The translations under genes were made by a program, and so were the position numbers. 64,000 nt of DNA from Chanos chanos (lineage: Eukaryota; Chordata; Actinopteri; Gonorynchiformes; Chanidae): contig NC_044498.1 in NCBI RefSeq assembly GCF_902362185.1, forward strand, positions 39,262,536-39,326,535, read 5' to 3'. Position 1 is the stretch's first letter, and every line of letters starts with the position of its first letter. This document shows, piece by piece, positions 14,546 to 27,296 of the stretch. The notes under the pieces were generated by a model that was not told where the DNA came from, did no database searches, and saw nothing but the letters and a program-made list of their open reading frames with translations.

Positions 14546-16446
14546 GTGGGGTAAGCAAGAAAGGCATACATCTGAATCTTCTTGCAGAATTATGCAAAGC
14601 ATATGTGCGTTTAGTTATGCTCATCCATTCTTATGGGCAGTGCATAGACCTGCAATTTATTATTGTTGTATGTCTTCTATTTTTGTCGTGAAGTAAGTAT
14701 ACCCTATGTCAGTGTAGTTCAAGATGTGTCAATACATGCCAATATGCTGCCCAGATGAACTTCACACCGCACATATGTTAATGCTGTGGTGGGAATGGTA
14801 TGGTCTTGTCTTTATTTTCCTTGGAAAAACTAGAGGTAAGAGAAACAATGTGATACAAGGTCATTTGACATCATGGCAAATGATTGGTGCTCAAATGCTT
14901 CCCATTTCCTGCTCAATCATAGCCATGGACAGCATGTGCCTTGCTTCCCAATGTGTCACATTGATCCAACAGCATTGAAACTGTTGGCTCTCTCCTTTTA
15001 GCACGGGATCACAGACCTGATATCACAGAGTATGAACGATGGTATTACAACTTTGGACCGTACCGTAAGTCACATTCCATTTAAATTGAGGGAAAGAGAC
15101 AGTTTTTAAGTGTGTTTTCTGATGTGGTGTGTGATAGTTACTAGTATACTTTGTGGACGGAAATGTGGAATAATGCAGCTCTATTTAGAGGGTTTAGAGG
15201 ATATTCCCTATTCTTGAAATAAAATCCAGTTGGTGTACAATCTTCCTGTGAATTTGACCTATTTTGTACATTCCACATCGAAATGATGGCTGTCAGCTCT
15301 ACTAAACCCCGAGGGTTGTTTATGATGCACCATAAACACCGCTTACAGACAAACATCAAAGACAGAGAGCAATAGTCATGGGAAGGGTAAAAATCATCTC
15401 TCTTACATGTTAAATTAATAAAGGCCAGAATGCTGACGTTTCTGTGAATTCAATGATATACAGTTTTTCCATTCTATTGAGTACATTTTTCATATGTCTT
15501 CTCGAGGATGAATGACACAGGATAGAATCTGTACTCAGATATGTTATGATCTCTCTGTGCGTTTGTCTGTCAATTTTGTTTTTAGCATCATATTTTTAAC
15601 ACCACCAAACAAGCTACAAATCATGGAAGCCCAAAGAAACCACACATGGATCAGTGACAAGACACAAAGAGCTCAGCTTTAGCTCCTCAAAATTACAGGC
15701 CACGTTGAACTTTCTGCAAAACTGTCGAGGCATCTAAACCGAAAAGATTTAGTTTGGAGGATCAACTGCCAGAGCTGTTTTAAGCACGACTCTGCAAATA
15801 ACACCACTAAATCTCCAATAGCATAATTAGTCCCATGTACATGAATAGAAAATTACCGTAAGTTCTTTGCATAGTTTGAGTTTCTTTGCTTCTATGGCTC
15901 TGCCGCTTGTCTTGGGATATTTCAAGCATCCACTCTTGTTTTATGAATGGGAAACATTTGATTTAAATTTCAGCTCCCCGGTCAACAGAGCTAGACAGCA
16001 GCCGTAAAATGATGCCAGACACAACCAATACCAGAGGTAAGGAGGGAAAACAGCTACAATGCATCTAATGAACATCATTAAGATAAAGAGAGGCTTTTGA
16101 ATTAATACAGAATACTCCAGAACATTGTAGCCTCTCTGCATGGATTAGTTCTACCCGCACGAAAGACGTAAAGTTTACGTTGTAGAAATCTCACCTTTAA
16201 GCCCCTGTTAATTGTCTGTTTTATGTGACACTTTTTTATCCTTTATCTGCTCATGTGTTTCCTTTACTTTGGCAGTTTGTATTTTTAGCAGGAGGAAAAG
16301 AATGTATGTAGGCAGCTAATGTGTGAGAGATATACAGCTTCTTTGCTCTAATTAGATGCAAAACCATTCATTTATTCAGCAAAGAGTTGCTCAGTCTACA
16401 AGCCCTGCCTTGCCAATATACATGCAACTGTTACACATTGCACACA

Positions 16447-16517
<71 letters not shown>

Positions 16518-19500
16518 ACGCACACGTACACGCACACAGTAAATGCATGCGATTGCTATTGCTCTGACAATTGGCTTGGCAATTTAGAGATTTGCTTAAC
16601 CGAGCTTGTGTGATATATTGCCAATACAGTGGAGCCAATGGATGTGTGGAAGCCTGAGTCGAATCCCTTTGATGCAGGTGAGGTGGCTTGCACTGTTACT
16701 AATCTTTATCTGCTGCTTGCAGTCACCCCAGTAGTGAGCACATATGGAAATTACATTAATACATGGAATCACTAGGTGGATACGAAATGGTGTTTACTGC
16801 ACTGTCTGTTCACTGGATTTTAGACCTTTTAAACAACTGCATTAAGTGTCTGTTTTCTCATGTGTATAGTGTGAGGCTGAAGGAGCCAAAAATTAGCTTG
16901 AAACATGGAGGCCTATTTTAGAGACTGGCTGTGAATCAATAAAGTGCACTCTCCTTTACCAACAGACTTTAGTATGCGAGAGCAAGACTCACTTCCACCT
17001 CCTAGAGTGCCGGAACCAGTCTCTCAAGGAGATCCAAGTATGTCTAACCTGATTTTTTGATTAACTTCAAACAATGATTCTGCTCTCTTTAGTTTACAGC
17101 CAACTGTATCCTTCTGTCTCTGTGCAGACTGTAAGGTTGACATCGCCTTCCTCATGGATGGAAGCTGGAGCATTGGGAAACGTCGCTTTAAAATTCAGAA
17201 AGATTTTCTTTCAGAAGTTGCCCAGGTCTTAAATGTTGGTGTGGCAGGGCCCATGATGGGAATCATTCAGTATGGGTAAGAGCACCTCTCTCTTGTCAAA
17301 AACAGTCATATTATACTCATATACACGAACTGCTCTGACTGGTACATATACCAATGGGAACGGTCTGTTTTAATGATTACCTAGAGGTTACAAATGTATG
17401 TTACTGTTTGCTGGTTGGTTACCATGAATTCTTGTGTGGATTGTTTTGTGAGACAATGTAAATCCCATTATAAAAAGCTAAATAGTCCTCTGTCTTCTCG
17501 ATTCTTGTGTAACTTTTGTAATTCTATGTCTGTTTTTCTTTGTGTGTCCTTGTAAAGAGATGACCCTGTGACAGAATTCAGTCTTAGGGCCTTCTCTAGC
17601 TCCAAGGACCTGAAACCTGCAATAGACAAAATCGTCCAGAAGGGGGGGCTCTCTAATGTGGGTGAGTAAATGACAGCCTAGAGTATCTGAAGGCCCTTTG
17701 AAACATGAGTCAATTACCTTACCACCAGCAACACGAGCCGCTCCAGTGGTGAAAGCCAAAAGGTACAATTATCACATGCCCTTGCAGCCTTTTACCACAT
17801 TCTCACATGTGAACTAGAAATTAAATCTAAATTTGACCCAGGTTCTGTTCACAAAATTACTAGCCTTGTGTCATTTGTGGTCTTTTTTTTTCTACGACTC
17901 CTTAGCAAACACTAGTTGTTCATCTACCTTGGGGGTCAGTCCAAGCCATGGTTTTGTGTTTTTGAAGCTTTGCCTTTGTCTCATTTTAATTTCACACCAG
18001 ATGTATATTTAATTAGAATGGCTATAGGACTGAAGAGATACACAGTTCCTTCTTGTCTCATGAGCCAGTAATTGTCAACATCTCCAACTGACTCATTTAC
18101 ACAGCTCTTTATTGTCACATACTTATCAAGGCCCACTATGCAGTGCAACACCATGGATCATTCTAAGTTACTGGCTTGTAAATCTCGATTAAGGAAGAAA
18201 AATTATCGTGTTGGTGGAGACAGTTTCAAAGGCGTTCCTGCCCAGTACCATAAATGAATCCGGTTGTCAAATTGTCTCTCATCAAACATCTTGACCATCC
18301 CTGAAAGTCAAGGCCCGTAACACTGAACAACACTCACACAGCTTCCATCAGGGGCAAAAGAGGGCATGTTTACTACACTTCTAAGGAAATTCCAACTACA
18401 CCATAAACACGCCAAATGAAAAGTAATTAGATTCCCAAATTAGGAGAAAATTAGTTGGATTGAAACTTCATTCCTTTTAATTATAAGTGTTATGCTACTT
18501 TTGAATCAATTACAACAGCCTGCACTCACTAAGTACGCGTGCAGAGAAACTAGAGCAGTTTCCAAATGGAGTTGATGCCTTTACCGGAAAGTCGCTAGGG
18601 ACACAGACTGGTAAACAAGGCTCGGCGCCATGTTTTAAACAAACTTCTGTGTGTGTTCAGAGGTCGGGGGAGACAGAACTGTGCTTTTTTGTGCTGATGC
18701 CCTCTCTGCTGCCTCTCTGTGGCCATACAGGGAAAGCCCTCTCCTACATCAACAAGCAATACTTCAGTGATGCTAATGGTAACCGTGGAGGAGCCCCAAA
18801 TGTAGCTGTGGTCTTGGTGGATGGCTGGCCCACGGATAAAGTTGAGGAGGCTTCTCGGCTCGCCAGGGAGTCTGGTATCAACATCTTCTTTGTCACCATA
18901 GAAGGTCCAGATGACAATGAGAAACAGAATGTGGTGGAGCCCAATTTTGTGGACAAGGTAACTGAAAGACCGAAATGTAGCACCTGCACTGAAAAACATC
19001 AGTGACAAATCTCTTTCATGGTGTCTCCAGAGGAATGTTTCAAATGATTTGCAGTTGGTTTAATTTAACCTTGATTATTTAATTTACTCTGACCAATCCC
19101 TGCTGTTCTTTTGTTGCCTCACAATAATGACCTCGGTTTAAATTGTATGCTGATGTCTGAACTGTAGGGGAGGGTCATCCTTAAGTTGAGATTGTGTCCT
19201 CTTCTACTTCCAGGCTGTTTGTCGGACCAGTGGCTTCTTCTCCCTGCCTGTGTCCAGCTGGTTTGCCCTCCGTAAGGCAGTGCAGCCACTGGTCAAACGT
19301 GTGTGTGACACGGACCGCCTGGTGTGTAGTAAGACCTGTCTGAATGCCAATGACATTGCTTTCGTCATTGACGGCTCAAGCAGCGTGGGCACCGGAAATT
19401 TCCGCACCGTGCTTCAGTTTGTGGCCAATGTCACTCGTGAGTTTGAGATCTCTGACACGGACACACGTGTAGGCGCCGTGCAGTACACTTATGAACAGCG

Positions 19501-20179
19501 TCTGGAGTTTGCCTTTGGCCAGTATAACACTAAAACTGACCTACTAAATGCCATCAAACGCATCAACTACTGGAGTGGAGGAACCAGTACAGGTGCAGCC
19601 ATAACATACGCAGCTGAGCAACTATTCAGCAAGTCCAAACCCAACAAACGCAAAATTATGATCGTCATCACCGATGGTCGTTCCTATGACGATGTCCGAA
19701 CTCCAGCGCTAGCTGTCCACAGTAAAGGTAAGAGTTGATTAGCCTAGTTTACAAGGTGGAGGATACCAATGCTACAATGAGGTCACAATTCTTGTAACTT
19801 TCATAAGTTTAAATGTGTCAAATGGCATTTTTAAGGGGAACTATGCATATAATATCCATCTCTGCAGAACTGACTGACAACTCATGTTTCCAGGTCTTTA
19901 AATGATCTTTGATCAATGATCAATGTCCTTCTCATTTGTGCATATGATTTGTGTCATTTATGTTTAGTGTAACCCTAGTCCTGTCTCTGGTCTTTCTCAG
20001 GTGTGATTGCTTACTCCATTGGCATTGCCTGGGCAGCACAGGATGAATTAGAATATATTGCCAGCGACCCTGATAAAGATCACTCCTTCTTTGTGGATGA
20101 GTTTGACAACCTGTACAAATATGTGCCAAAGATCATTCACAACATCTGCCAGGAGTTTAACTCTCAACCACGAAACTGA
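6402..20179 (+). CDS. vit: vitrin (LCCL + two vWA domains)
   Basis: Vitrin is a secreted extracellular-matrix protein first known from the eye vitreous. I read 22 coding exons, all in phase: 6402-6435, 7176-7241, 7325-7481, 7792-7925, 8108-8185, 8861-9061, 9704-9748, 10363-10401, 10506-10559, 11678-11740, 12281-12343, 13917-13991, 14395-14460, 15002-15064, 15974-16036, 16630-16677, 16966-17037, 17128-17275, 17558-17661, 18731-18957, 19214-19727, 20001-20179 (about 830 aa). A signal peptide (MLRTLFITVCTVFLVTNSVGA) is followed by a short basic stretch. The LCCL domain (residues about 38-130) includes VYGTSVYASISSIC and GGKVIVKKMAGQ. A Pro/Thr-rich linker covers about 131-440. vWA1 has MIDAS DGSWS at 451-455 and vWA2 has DGSSS at 653-657, and the protein ends EFNSQPRN as in mammalian vitrin. 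Cochlin shares the domains but has a short linker, so vitrin is preferred. The linker makes this protein longer than the roughly 680-aa human form. Confidence 0.95.
8861..9061 (+). other. vit: mucin-like Thr/Pro exon of vitrin
   Basis: This symmetric phase-1 exon encodes 67 residues dominated by Thr, Pro and Ala (repeats of the type EPTTATTPEPTTTT), a likely O-glycosylated spacer between the LCCL and vWA parts. It directly abuts a CA microsatellite in the following intron. Confidence 0.85.
9076..9139. repeat. (CA)n microsatellite in vit intron
   Basis: A CA run with a few interruptions begins about 15 bp after the donor of the Thr/Pro exon. Its complement and shifted frames give spurious open reading frames. 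Confidence 0.97.
9611..9642. repeat. (TC)n microsatellite in vit intron
   Basis: About 32 bp of TC repeats, followed by CTGTCTCC. Confidence 0.95.
10015..10117. repeat. AT-rich minisatellite in vit intron
   Basis: Short units of the type AAAAGTCCAATAG recur five times. They sit inside a larger duplicated segment that starts CATTTAAATCCAGTACAATAG and appears twice, so this is a two-level tandem repeat. Confidence 0.9.
10843..10864. repeat. short (GT)n run in vit intron
   Basis: About 22 bp of GT repeats with one TATG start. Confidence 0.85.
14490..14541. repeat. (GT)n microsatellite in vit intron
   Basis: About 52 bp of uninterrupted GT repeats, 30 bp after the donor at 14460. Confidence 0.98.
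16439..16538. repeat. (CA)n/(CACG)n microsatellite in vit intron
   Basis: About 100 bp of CA repeats that grade at the right end into CACG/CACGTA units. This pattern favours alternating purine-pyrimidine (Z-DNA-type) structure. Confidence 0.97.
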
Positions 20180-21503
20180 GCCCAAACTGAAACTGAACAC
20201 TCACAAAGGGTTTGGGTTACTGGGGTGGGAACTGTTTAAGAGTCACAGAATCCAGAAGCCAACCCACAAACAGGTAACATTTTAGTATTGCTCTCTTGGT
20301 GCTAAAGTCCAGGCTTTGGTAGTGTAGGCTTTAGGGCAGGTTCAAAAGCAGTTCAGGTTAAAACTTTATTGTAAAAGTGAAAAGTGTAGCAAACAGTTTT
20401 TGACATATATATTTCAAATGGGCTGGGAAGAAGTGGTGCTTCGTGGGATGAATGTTTAGGTCATCTGGAAGACTGGTGATTTTTTTTTTAGCTTGGATTC
20501 TGTGAAGTCCATGCAATCAAGGAGACTGCACAATTTTACAGGCTGGGGTGGGATGTGAAGTATAAAAATGAGGTTGACATATTTAAATATATATAACAGT
20601 GCTAATACTTATTTGCCCTCTTTTGCAAGTTCAAAGTATGATTTGTTTGCTACTTGGTAACAGTATCCTAAGCAAACTTTTAAAATGTGTTGACAGAGAG
20701 CAGCGCTACAGTATTGTACCAAGCCTAGTAGAGTGGCTGATAAAAGCAAACAAACAAACAAAAACAAACAAAAAAATCACAACATAGATTGTATTTTCTG
20801 TTGAAATGTAAACTGTTTTTTGTCTCATGCCTCAATATTGCTTTCTGACTTTACTGAGAAGTGATATAGTGACCTTAGACAAGCACATTTTAGAGTAACC
20901 CCAAGTTTCTCAGTGTGTACTACATCATGCCTTTGACATGTTTTAACACAGTCTATCAGGTAAAGGGTTTGTAAATCTATTCATATACAATCAACCATGC
21001 ATGCTAACTGACTGTTGTTATTATCAGTTACATCAATTCTAAATTGAAGTAACTGATTTATGTAACTTTATGTAATTGTGCACCATTCTAAAGCACAAGA
21101 ATGGCCAGTGAGTGAGAGAACTCTAACAGTGCTTAAAACTGTAGTGTCTTTGGTGAGGCACTTAGGAATTAACTTGATGACACTGAACAACAAAAATAGA
21201 AACAACAAGTTATGTTTTAGTGTCCGTGCAACATGTTCTCTTAAAAACACTCGCTCACATAAAGAAAGATAGCATCTCATTTTTCTGACTTTACATTTGT
21301 TTTCATTGTTGTTTCTTTTTGTTTTATGTTCTTTTGTTTCTTTTTTCTGTTTTCATTCTCGAAATATTTAAAACTTTTCCTTTGTCTTTTTTTGTTATGT
21401 TTTTCCTTTTTCTTGCCCTGTTTGTACATATGCATATTAAATCTCGTTTGCCTGTGATTTTTAAGTTGCAGAAACAACTGATCAATATTTTAATGCAGTT
21501 TTT

Positions 21504-21509
21504 AATAAA
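21504..21509 (+). promoter_or_regulatory. vit: candidate vit poly(A) signal
   Basis: AATAAA on the + strand, followed by an A run, about 1.3 kb after the vit stop codon. It is the first canonical hexamer I noticed downstream. Confidence 0.5.
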
Positions 21510-22111
21510 AAAAAAATTATACCGAAAACCTGCAAACCTATTGTGATTGTGTTTGAAGTATTTATCCTCGTACCAAAATCCATTACCTCAGTAGATTCTT
21601 AATTCTGCTTTACTATCTTGAGGAGTACATAGAGCAACAGGAAATGAAGCACAAGAAGAACAAGAGAACAGGCTAGATTCAGATCAGCCATGCTAATAAT
21701 TAGAGAAGACCCACCCACAGTGTGTAACGGAAACATCTGGCTTTCAGAGGGAGGAGTTAATTTGGGAGTATGCTAGTCTCTGACAGCTGCTTTGGGGCAT
21801 TTGGGTGAGACAGAAGCAAGGGGAGTTTCAAAGAAATTTGAGGAATGTTTTTTTGAAAGCCCACTAAAGGACCTTTCTTTATGTTAGCCACAAAGACACA
21901 TCCAGAAAACCAGAGCTGAGTTATACAAACAAAACATTCTGATATAAATGAAAGCCTTACCAACTCAAAACACACACACACGAAAATAAACAAACAAAAA
22001 ACACTTCCCATCAGTTGACAGAGCATGCAACTTAATGCAGGTGAACTTAATAAACAAAACGAATGTCTTGTCAGTGTGAATCACTGGGTAGTTTTTTTGA
22101 CATTTACAAGA

Positions 22112-22166
22112 TTTTTATTCACACAGACCATTTTTATTCACACAGACCATTTTTATTCACACAGTC
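22112..22166. repeat. 19-bp tandem repeat, three copies
   Basis: The unit TTTTTATTCACACAGACCA is present twice exactly, and a third copy is partly diverged (ending ACAGTCAGG). Confidence 0.95.
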
Positions 22167-23289
22167 AGGAATGGTCAGAATACTGACCATGGAAGTAGAG
22201 CCAATATTTTTTTCAGCTGAAGAGCTGAATTAGGGGAATTAGAAGCTTTATTAGAAGAATGCACATGTACGCTGCAATGCAGCTTGGTCGTTTCTTCTTT
22301 GCAGTCTGTTTCGAACATGGAAAGTTAGTTGGAAACTGTTTAGAGACTGTAATGAATATGGGGTTGGGCCACGATAATCCTATGAACTGGTGAGACACAG
22401 GTGCAAACTGTTGTGCAGCTTGTCAGACCAAGAATAAAAAGGCTGTGAGAGAGGTTACTTTGAACTGCTATAGTCCAAGTTCTCCAAGACTAGGTTAACC
22501 ACCTTTTATGTTACAAACCTTAAAATTGTCGTTGTAAATAAAAGAAAGTTTTACCATGACTTCATCTGCACAATTTGTGCATTTATAAACAAGGTGTAGC
22601 ACTGATCCACACTGTTACAAATCCATGTTGTTACATATGATATCAAACTGACAGCTGATGTTGTAAATACATGGCAAGTGAAATAAAAAATTAGTTGATC
22701 CTGCATTCTACTTACAGTGAAAATCTCATACACAGTAAGTGTATATATACTGGTGTGGAGTAAGACTCTGATACATTCGAGGAATGTTTTCTCTGCAAGC
22801 ATTGTCAGCTGACATCAACTCTCCTTGGTCCTCCTCCCTGGATTAAATCCTACTCTGAAAGTCATAAATTGATCCTAAATCATCACTCACCCTTTCAGAA
22901 GTATATTACTCAGGAATAGATTAAAACTTATTTAAACGGATGTACTTTTGAATAGACTACTGAGTTTACTTTTCAGAGCCAGACAATTCCACCTCCCACT
23001 CTTCCTCAGAAATCCTGGCGCTGTCTCCCCTCTACTCAACACTTCCTTTTACTGTTAAATTTTCATCGCTGAGAGGGACACATGGTCAGTAGGTACAGGA
23101 TTCTGTAACTTTGGCAATAGCGCGATTATGGAAAAAATACGCGTAAAAACATTATCCCCCATAATTCTGTGAAACCCCCAGTGGTTTACTCTCTGTCCGT
23201 GTTCGAAACTTCTACCGTAACGGTCTTCCTCCTGCTCGTAACCAATTCTATCCCCGCCCCGTTCTCCCCACACAATACTGCCCCGCAAA

Positions 23290-23360
23290 TTTCCCCTTAC
23301 CGTTGTGTAATCGTTCTATTGATCTAGCGCCACGCAGTCCTTTTTAAAAAACTAAAACAG
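23290..23360 (+). other. candidate untranslated first exon of the MS4A-like gene
   Basis: The donor AAACAG|GTAAGT at 23360 lies upstream of an acceptor at 24001-24002 that immediately precedes the start codon of the four-TM gene. The local sequence has more CpG than its surroundings, as promoters often do. The left edge is a guess. Confidence 0.4.
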
Positions 23361-24005
23361 GTAAGTGAACTCATACGAGAAACGTTTCTTCTCCTCGCAC
23401 TTCAACATTATTTGGGCAATTATCTGATTCGATTTTCGATTTCGCTCCTCGCTGAAAAGTTGCGGGAATGTGTCTGAATGTTATTTTAGGGTGCTAAATT
23501 TTACAATTTTGTCCAGTAACATTTAAACATGCAATATTTTCTGCAGTTACAGTTTGAAGCACCATAGAATGGGTTTGGGTAAACTCTTGAGAGTGTACTG
23601 AGTTTAACACGCGTCTGCGGATAAATAGTATTCAACAAATTTGTGAGAACAAGACAGAAAGTTGCTTTTTTTTTGTTTTGTTTTTGTTTGGTTTTTTTGC
23701 ATGTCTTGGGTGACTACATTTAGCACAAACTGCGAATGGGAGTTGATCTCAGGTCAGGAACCTTGCGGGAAATAAAATGTACTAGGACAGTAGGCTACGG
23801 AAGAAGACTGTGACCCCACGGTATCAAACAGTACAAGCATGACGTTTAGATCAGCAGACAGCAATAGATGAAAAAACGATAACAGGAGAAAGGAAACAAA
23901 TTTGGATAATTCAGTGTAATTCTTAATATAGACAACATCTGTGTCGCACAGGAACAAATTGCTCTCTCGTCTTATCCTCTACCCAGACCGTCTTTATTAC
24001 AGTAG

Positions 24006-26274
24006 ATGACCATGTCAATGGATGAAGTGACAGATATTAGCCCAGTAGAGGGCGACGCCGAACCACGCACGGAGGTTATGGGTGGCACGAAGCCACTACA
24101 CCGGTTCTTAAGAGGAGAGGTGAAGTATGTTGGGGTAAGAAAATGCCAATACGTCCTTCTGAAACTATTTGTGAATAAAACCAAAATGGCTGCCACTTAC
24201 TAAAATCCACAGACATACGTTTAAGGCTCTGTTTAAGGCAAATATACGATATACTTATCAAGACATACGTGCTTGCATTTCTGTCACGCCTACATATAAT
24301 GATGTGACTATGATGCCTTCATAAATGTGTCGGATCAGGGCATTAAAATGTATTTTCTGCATGTTTTTATCACATCTTTCCCCTTTAATTGACAAGAAAA
24401 ATAAGTAATAGGCAAAGATATGGTAAGCATGCTCTTAATGTAAAGTGAAAATTCTCCTTCCTTGTGTTTGGTTTGTAAGATTGCACTGGTGATCCTTGGA
24501 AGTTCAATGTTTATATTTGGCATTCCACTCAAGAGGGACTGGATGGAAAGCTCAGCAGATTTCTACAGTTCGTTCTGGATGGGAATTTTGGTTTGTACAC
24601 TTATTTGTTATTGTGCCTTTCTCTTGGTGTAGATTACCAGAACAGTGTTATACATATATTATGATGCAAACAGCACTGAAATGGTTAGAGAGAGCATGTC
24701 AGTTGACCTGTTATAGGGATTTTAGTTTGGACCTGTGTCAAATGTATCAAAAATGTTGATGTGAAATAATATTTCTCCTTGTTAGATTCATCAGTTGGAG
24801 ATTCTGTTTAACTCATCAATTTGCATTTCTGTAAAAGAAAGAAAGAATGGAAATGGAAACAAATCACATGCTTTTCATCACATTCCTCGTTGTTTCAAAA
24901 AGTGCTCCTTGTTGAGGTCTTCGAATGAAAGAATAATTTAAGTGTGAAAAATTAAGAATTAGTGATGATTCCATATATGAAAAAAAAAATTGTATGACTT
25001 TTTGTTCCAGTTTGGCACCTGTGGTATTCTCTACATTCTGTCGGAGCGGAATCCTACCAAAAAGATTGTAAGTTGTATCTACGTTGTGTTTACCCTTGTT
25101 GTGAACTTTTCATCTCATTGCCACAATGCAGAAAATTACTGAAATGTCTATGGCTTCAGTTCTGTTAAGATGATAGGTGGTTTCGCAATCCCCACAACGT
25201 AGTGCTGCATTCCACAGTGCTATCTTCTTACTGAAGCGTGACTACAGTTGTGACTGTGTTAAGTTTGCTTCCTCTTTTGTGGCTTAATGATGAAATTCTA
25301 CATGACTTCATTATTGAAATATGTTGCGTTTTATCATATTAAGTTGGACTTCATATCAGTTTAACCCTTGTATTGTTATTCTACTAAAATATATATATAT
25401 GATCTTGGAGAGTGTCAGCATTATTATTATAAATGTACCTTTAGATGTGACAATATTTGGATTCTTGTTTGTTTTTTTCTCTCTTTTAGGTTGCAGCTAG
25501 TATGGCCGTGGGTATCATTGCAATAGTAGGGGTTCTATTTGCATGTGTGCAATTCGTAAGAGCCATGTTACTGTATGCGCCTGAGCATCATTCTGCAATG
25601 GATGAAATGATTGACTTAAACTACTCGCACCCGTACAGTCCTTGGATTGACTACCATTATGTGAGTCATTTCTCAGTGCACTGATGAAGAGACATGGTAA
25701 TATTACTGTCTAAACAGAAGATGCATTTGATGCATTACAATCTGTTTCCGTGAAGAATGCTGTAGATAAGATGTGAATCTTACATTACTTTTCTCACTCC
25801 CACAGTATCAGTTATGCGCACTAGAAGGAGTATTCCTTTCTCACAGTTTGGCAGGAGGAGTGATTCTCATCGTAATGACAGGGTTTGCACGGACTGCGCT
25901 GAAATCCTCTAAAGCACAGGTCAGGTGATCTGTTGTTGAAGTAAATGCTTGATGTAAGGACATGATTTGTGATAGAATGCAAGAGTGTATTTCAGCATTC
26001 ATGAATGGAACAGATAAGTCTTGGTAAGTAGACATATACATCCAGATATTTTCTAAAATACATGCCACCAAGGTGTCAGTACCGACTATTTTATGGTAAG
26101 GTGTCCATATATATATTTATATGCGTAAGTTAGTTTACATATGAAGTTAGTTTCTTCGTTTGAAAGGTTATTAATAACAGTCATACATTGTCTTCTTTCC
26201 TCTCTTTGCAGGCTGTGGTCATTATGCAAAATCTGCCGTCAGCAGAATCTGCCCTTGTGTCACCGGCAAAGTGA
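24006..26274 (+). CDS. MS4A-like four-transmembrane protein
   Basis: Six coding exons in phase: 24006-24134, 24480-24590, 25011-25067, 25490-25660, 25806-25919, 26212-26274, giving 214 aa. There are four hydrophobic segments: about 41-60 (GIALVILGSSMFIFGIPL), 73-92 (FWMGILFGTCGILYILSE), 100-126 (ASMAVGIIAIVGVLFACVQ) and 162-187 (GVFLSHSLAGGVILIVMTG). The N terminus is acidic and cytosolic, the loop between TM3 and TM4 is long (about 35 residues), and the tail is short. The spacing of TM1-TM3 and the SERNPTKKIVAASMAVGIIA segment after TM2 resemble the MS4A (CD20-like) family, where an EK(N)-T-K-(x)-L-V motif sits at this place. MS4A proteins are membrane organisers with varied roles. The paralogue is not resolved, and another tetraspan family is possible. 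The first of three close ATGs (ATGACCATG) was chosen as the start. Confidence 0.75.
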
Positions 26275-26417
26275 TACAGATATGGTAAAAGGGAGAAAAA
26301 AATGCCATATTTCATTTTTACTGACGTTATATTCAGACATAAATGATTTTTACATGTATATAAATAGTTAGATAGCAAATAATCTTTTTGATTATGATAT
26401 TCATAAAGGATGAATGT

Positions 26418-26423
26418 AATAAA
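26418..26423 (+). promoter_or_regulatory. candidate poly(A) signal, MS4A-like gene
   Basis: AATAAA 144 bp downstream of the stop codon. Confidence 0.55.
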
Positions 26424-26943
26424 ATATATATATACATGGTCCAAACAAATGTTAACATAGTTTTAAGAACCACAGACAAAAGAAATGATGTGAGACAGAT
26501 TTGCAACTTTTTCAAGTAAGCCTTGTCCATGTGTGAAAACATTGTTAAAGACAGACATATAGTGTATAATACAATACAGTGTGGTGAGCTGTGCTGTTTC
26601 TATAAACAGATTCCAAACAAAAACTAAGGATATAGTACAAGAAGACTTAAAATACCAAAATTACCAAAAACAAAATGTCAGAAATCCTTTAGCAGTATTT
26701 TTAGACATGGTTCATAAATGCTCACTGGTGCACATTTCTGACTTGGTGATATTGTAAAACATATCTGTGTCTGAACTGAACAAAAACAAACAATTAAAGT
26801 ATTGAGAAAAGCGCAACTAATGATCTTAACATCATACTATAGTGCCTGAATCAATAATAGAAGAAACTGAAAAGCCATAATGTGATTTGAAAGAACACTG
26901 TGTTCTTTGAATACCTCAATGTCTTTTGTAAGTTACAACGACT

Positions 26944-26949
26944 TTTATT
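26944..26949 (-). promoter_or_regulatory. candidate poly(A) signal, BTB zinc-finger gene
   Basis: TTTATT on the + strand reads AATAAA on the - strand, about 350 bp beyond the stop codon of the BTB gene. Confidence 0.5.
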
Positions 26950-27296
26950 ATACAACACTATCAAGTGACAAGCATTGCTTTTGATTTATAACTTTAACCA
27001 CATTGAGGTAATGATGCAGAGTGCTCTGTGAATCAGTGACTAAAAATTACGAGTGGTATGTGAGATATCACAGGTCACGTCAGTTAACCTTGGCTTATTC
27101 AGAAGGCATGAATCATTACTTGATCAACAGGTCTGGGCACAACTAAAATGCAAATATGTATCTAAATACATGCATTTGTTTTGGAAGCACAAGGGGGACA
27201 TCACAAAACAAATGTAACCACAAAAAGGTCTCACAGTAGCACTATTATACCTAACCTTTCAGTGTAAATCTATGGAATTTGAAGCTTAGTGTATTG

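Larger units (their letters stand above)
20180..24005. other. vit 3' UTR and intergenic stretch
   Basis: The vit 3' UTR probably runs to the AATAAA at 21504-21509. Beyond it I see an AT-rich stretch with a three-copy 19-bp tandem at 22112-22166 and, near 23300-23360, a likely untranslated first exon of the next gene. No other coding exon is supported. Confidence 0.6.
26275..27296. other. convergent 3' flanks of the MS4A-like and BTB genes
   Basis: AT-rich, without coding potential. AATAAA at 26418-26423 (+) suits the MS4A-like gene, and TTTATT at 26944-26949 (AATAAA on -) suits the BTB gene, so the two transcripts would end about 0.5 kb apart. Confidence 0.6.

Noticed and set aside
6402-20179. 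Cochlin (COCH) as the identity of the LCCL-vWA gene
   Set aside because: Cochlin has a short linker. The long Pro/Thr linker and the EFNSQPRN end fit vitrin.
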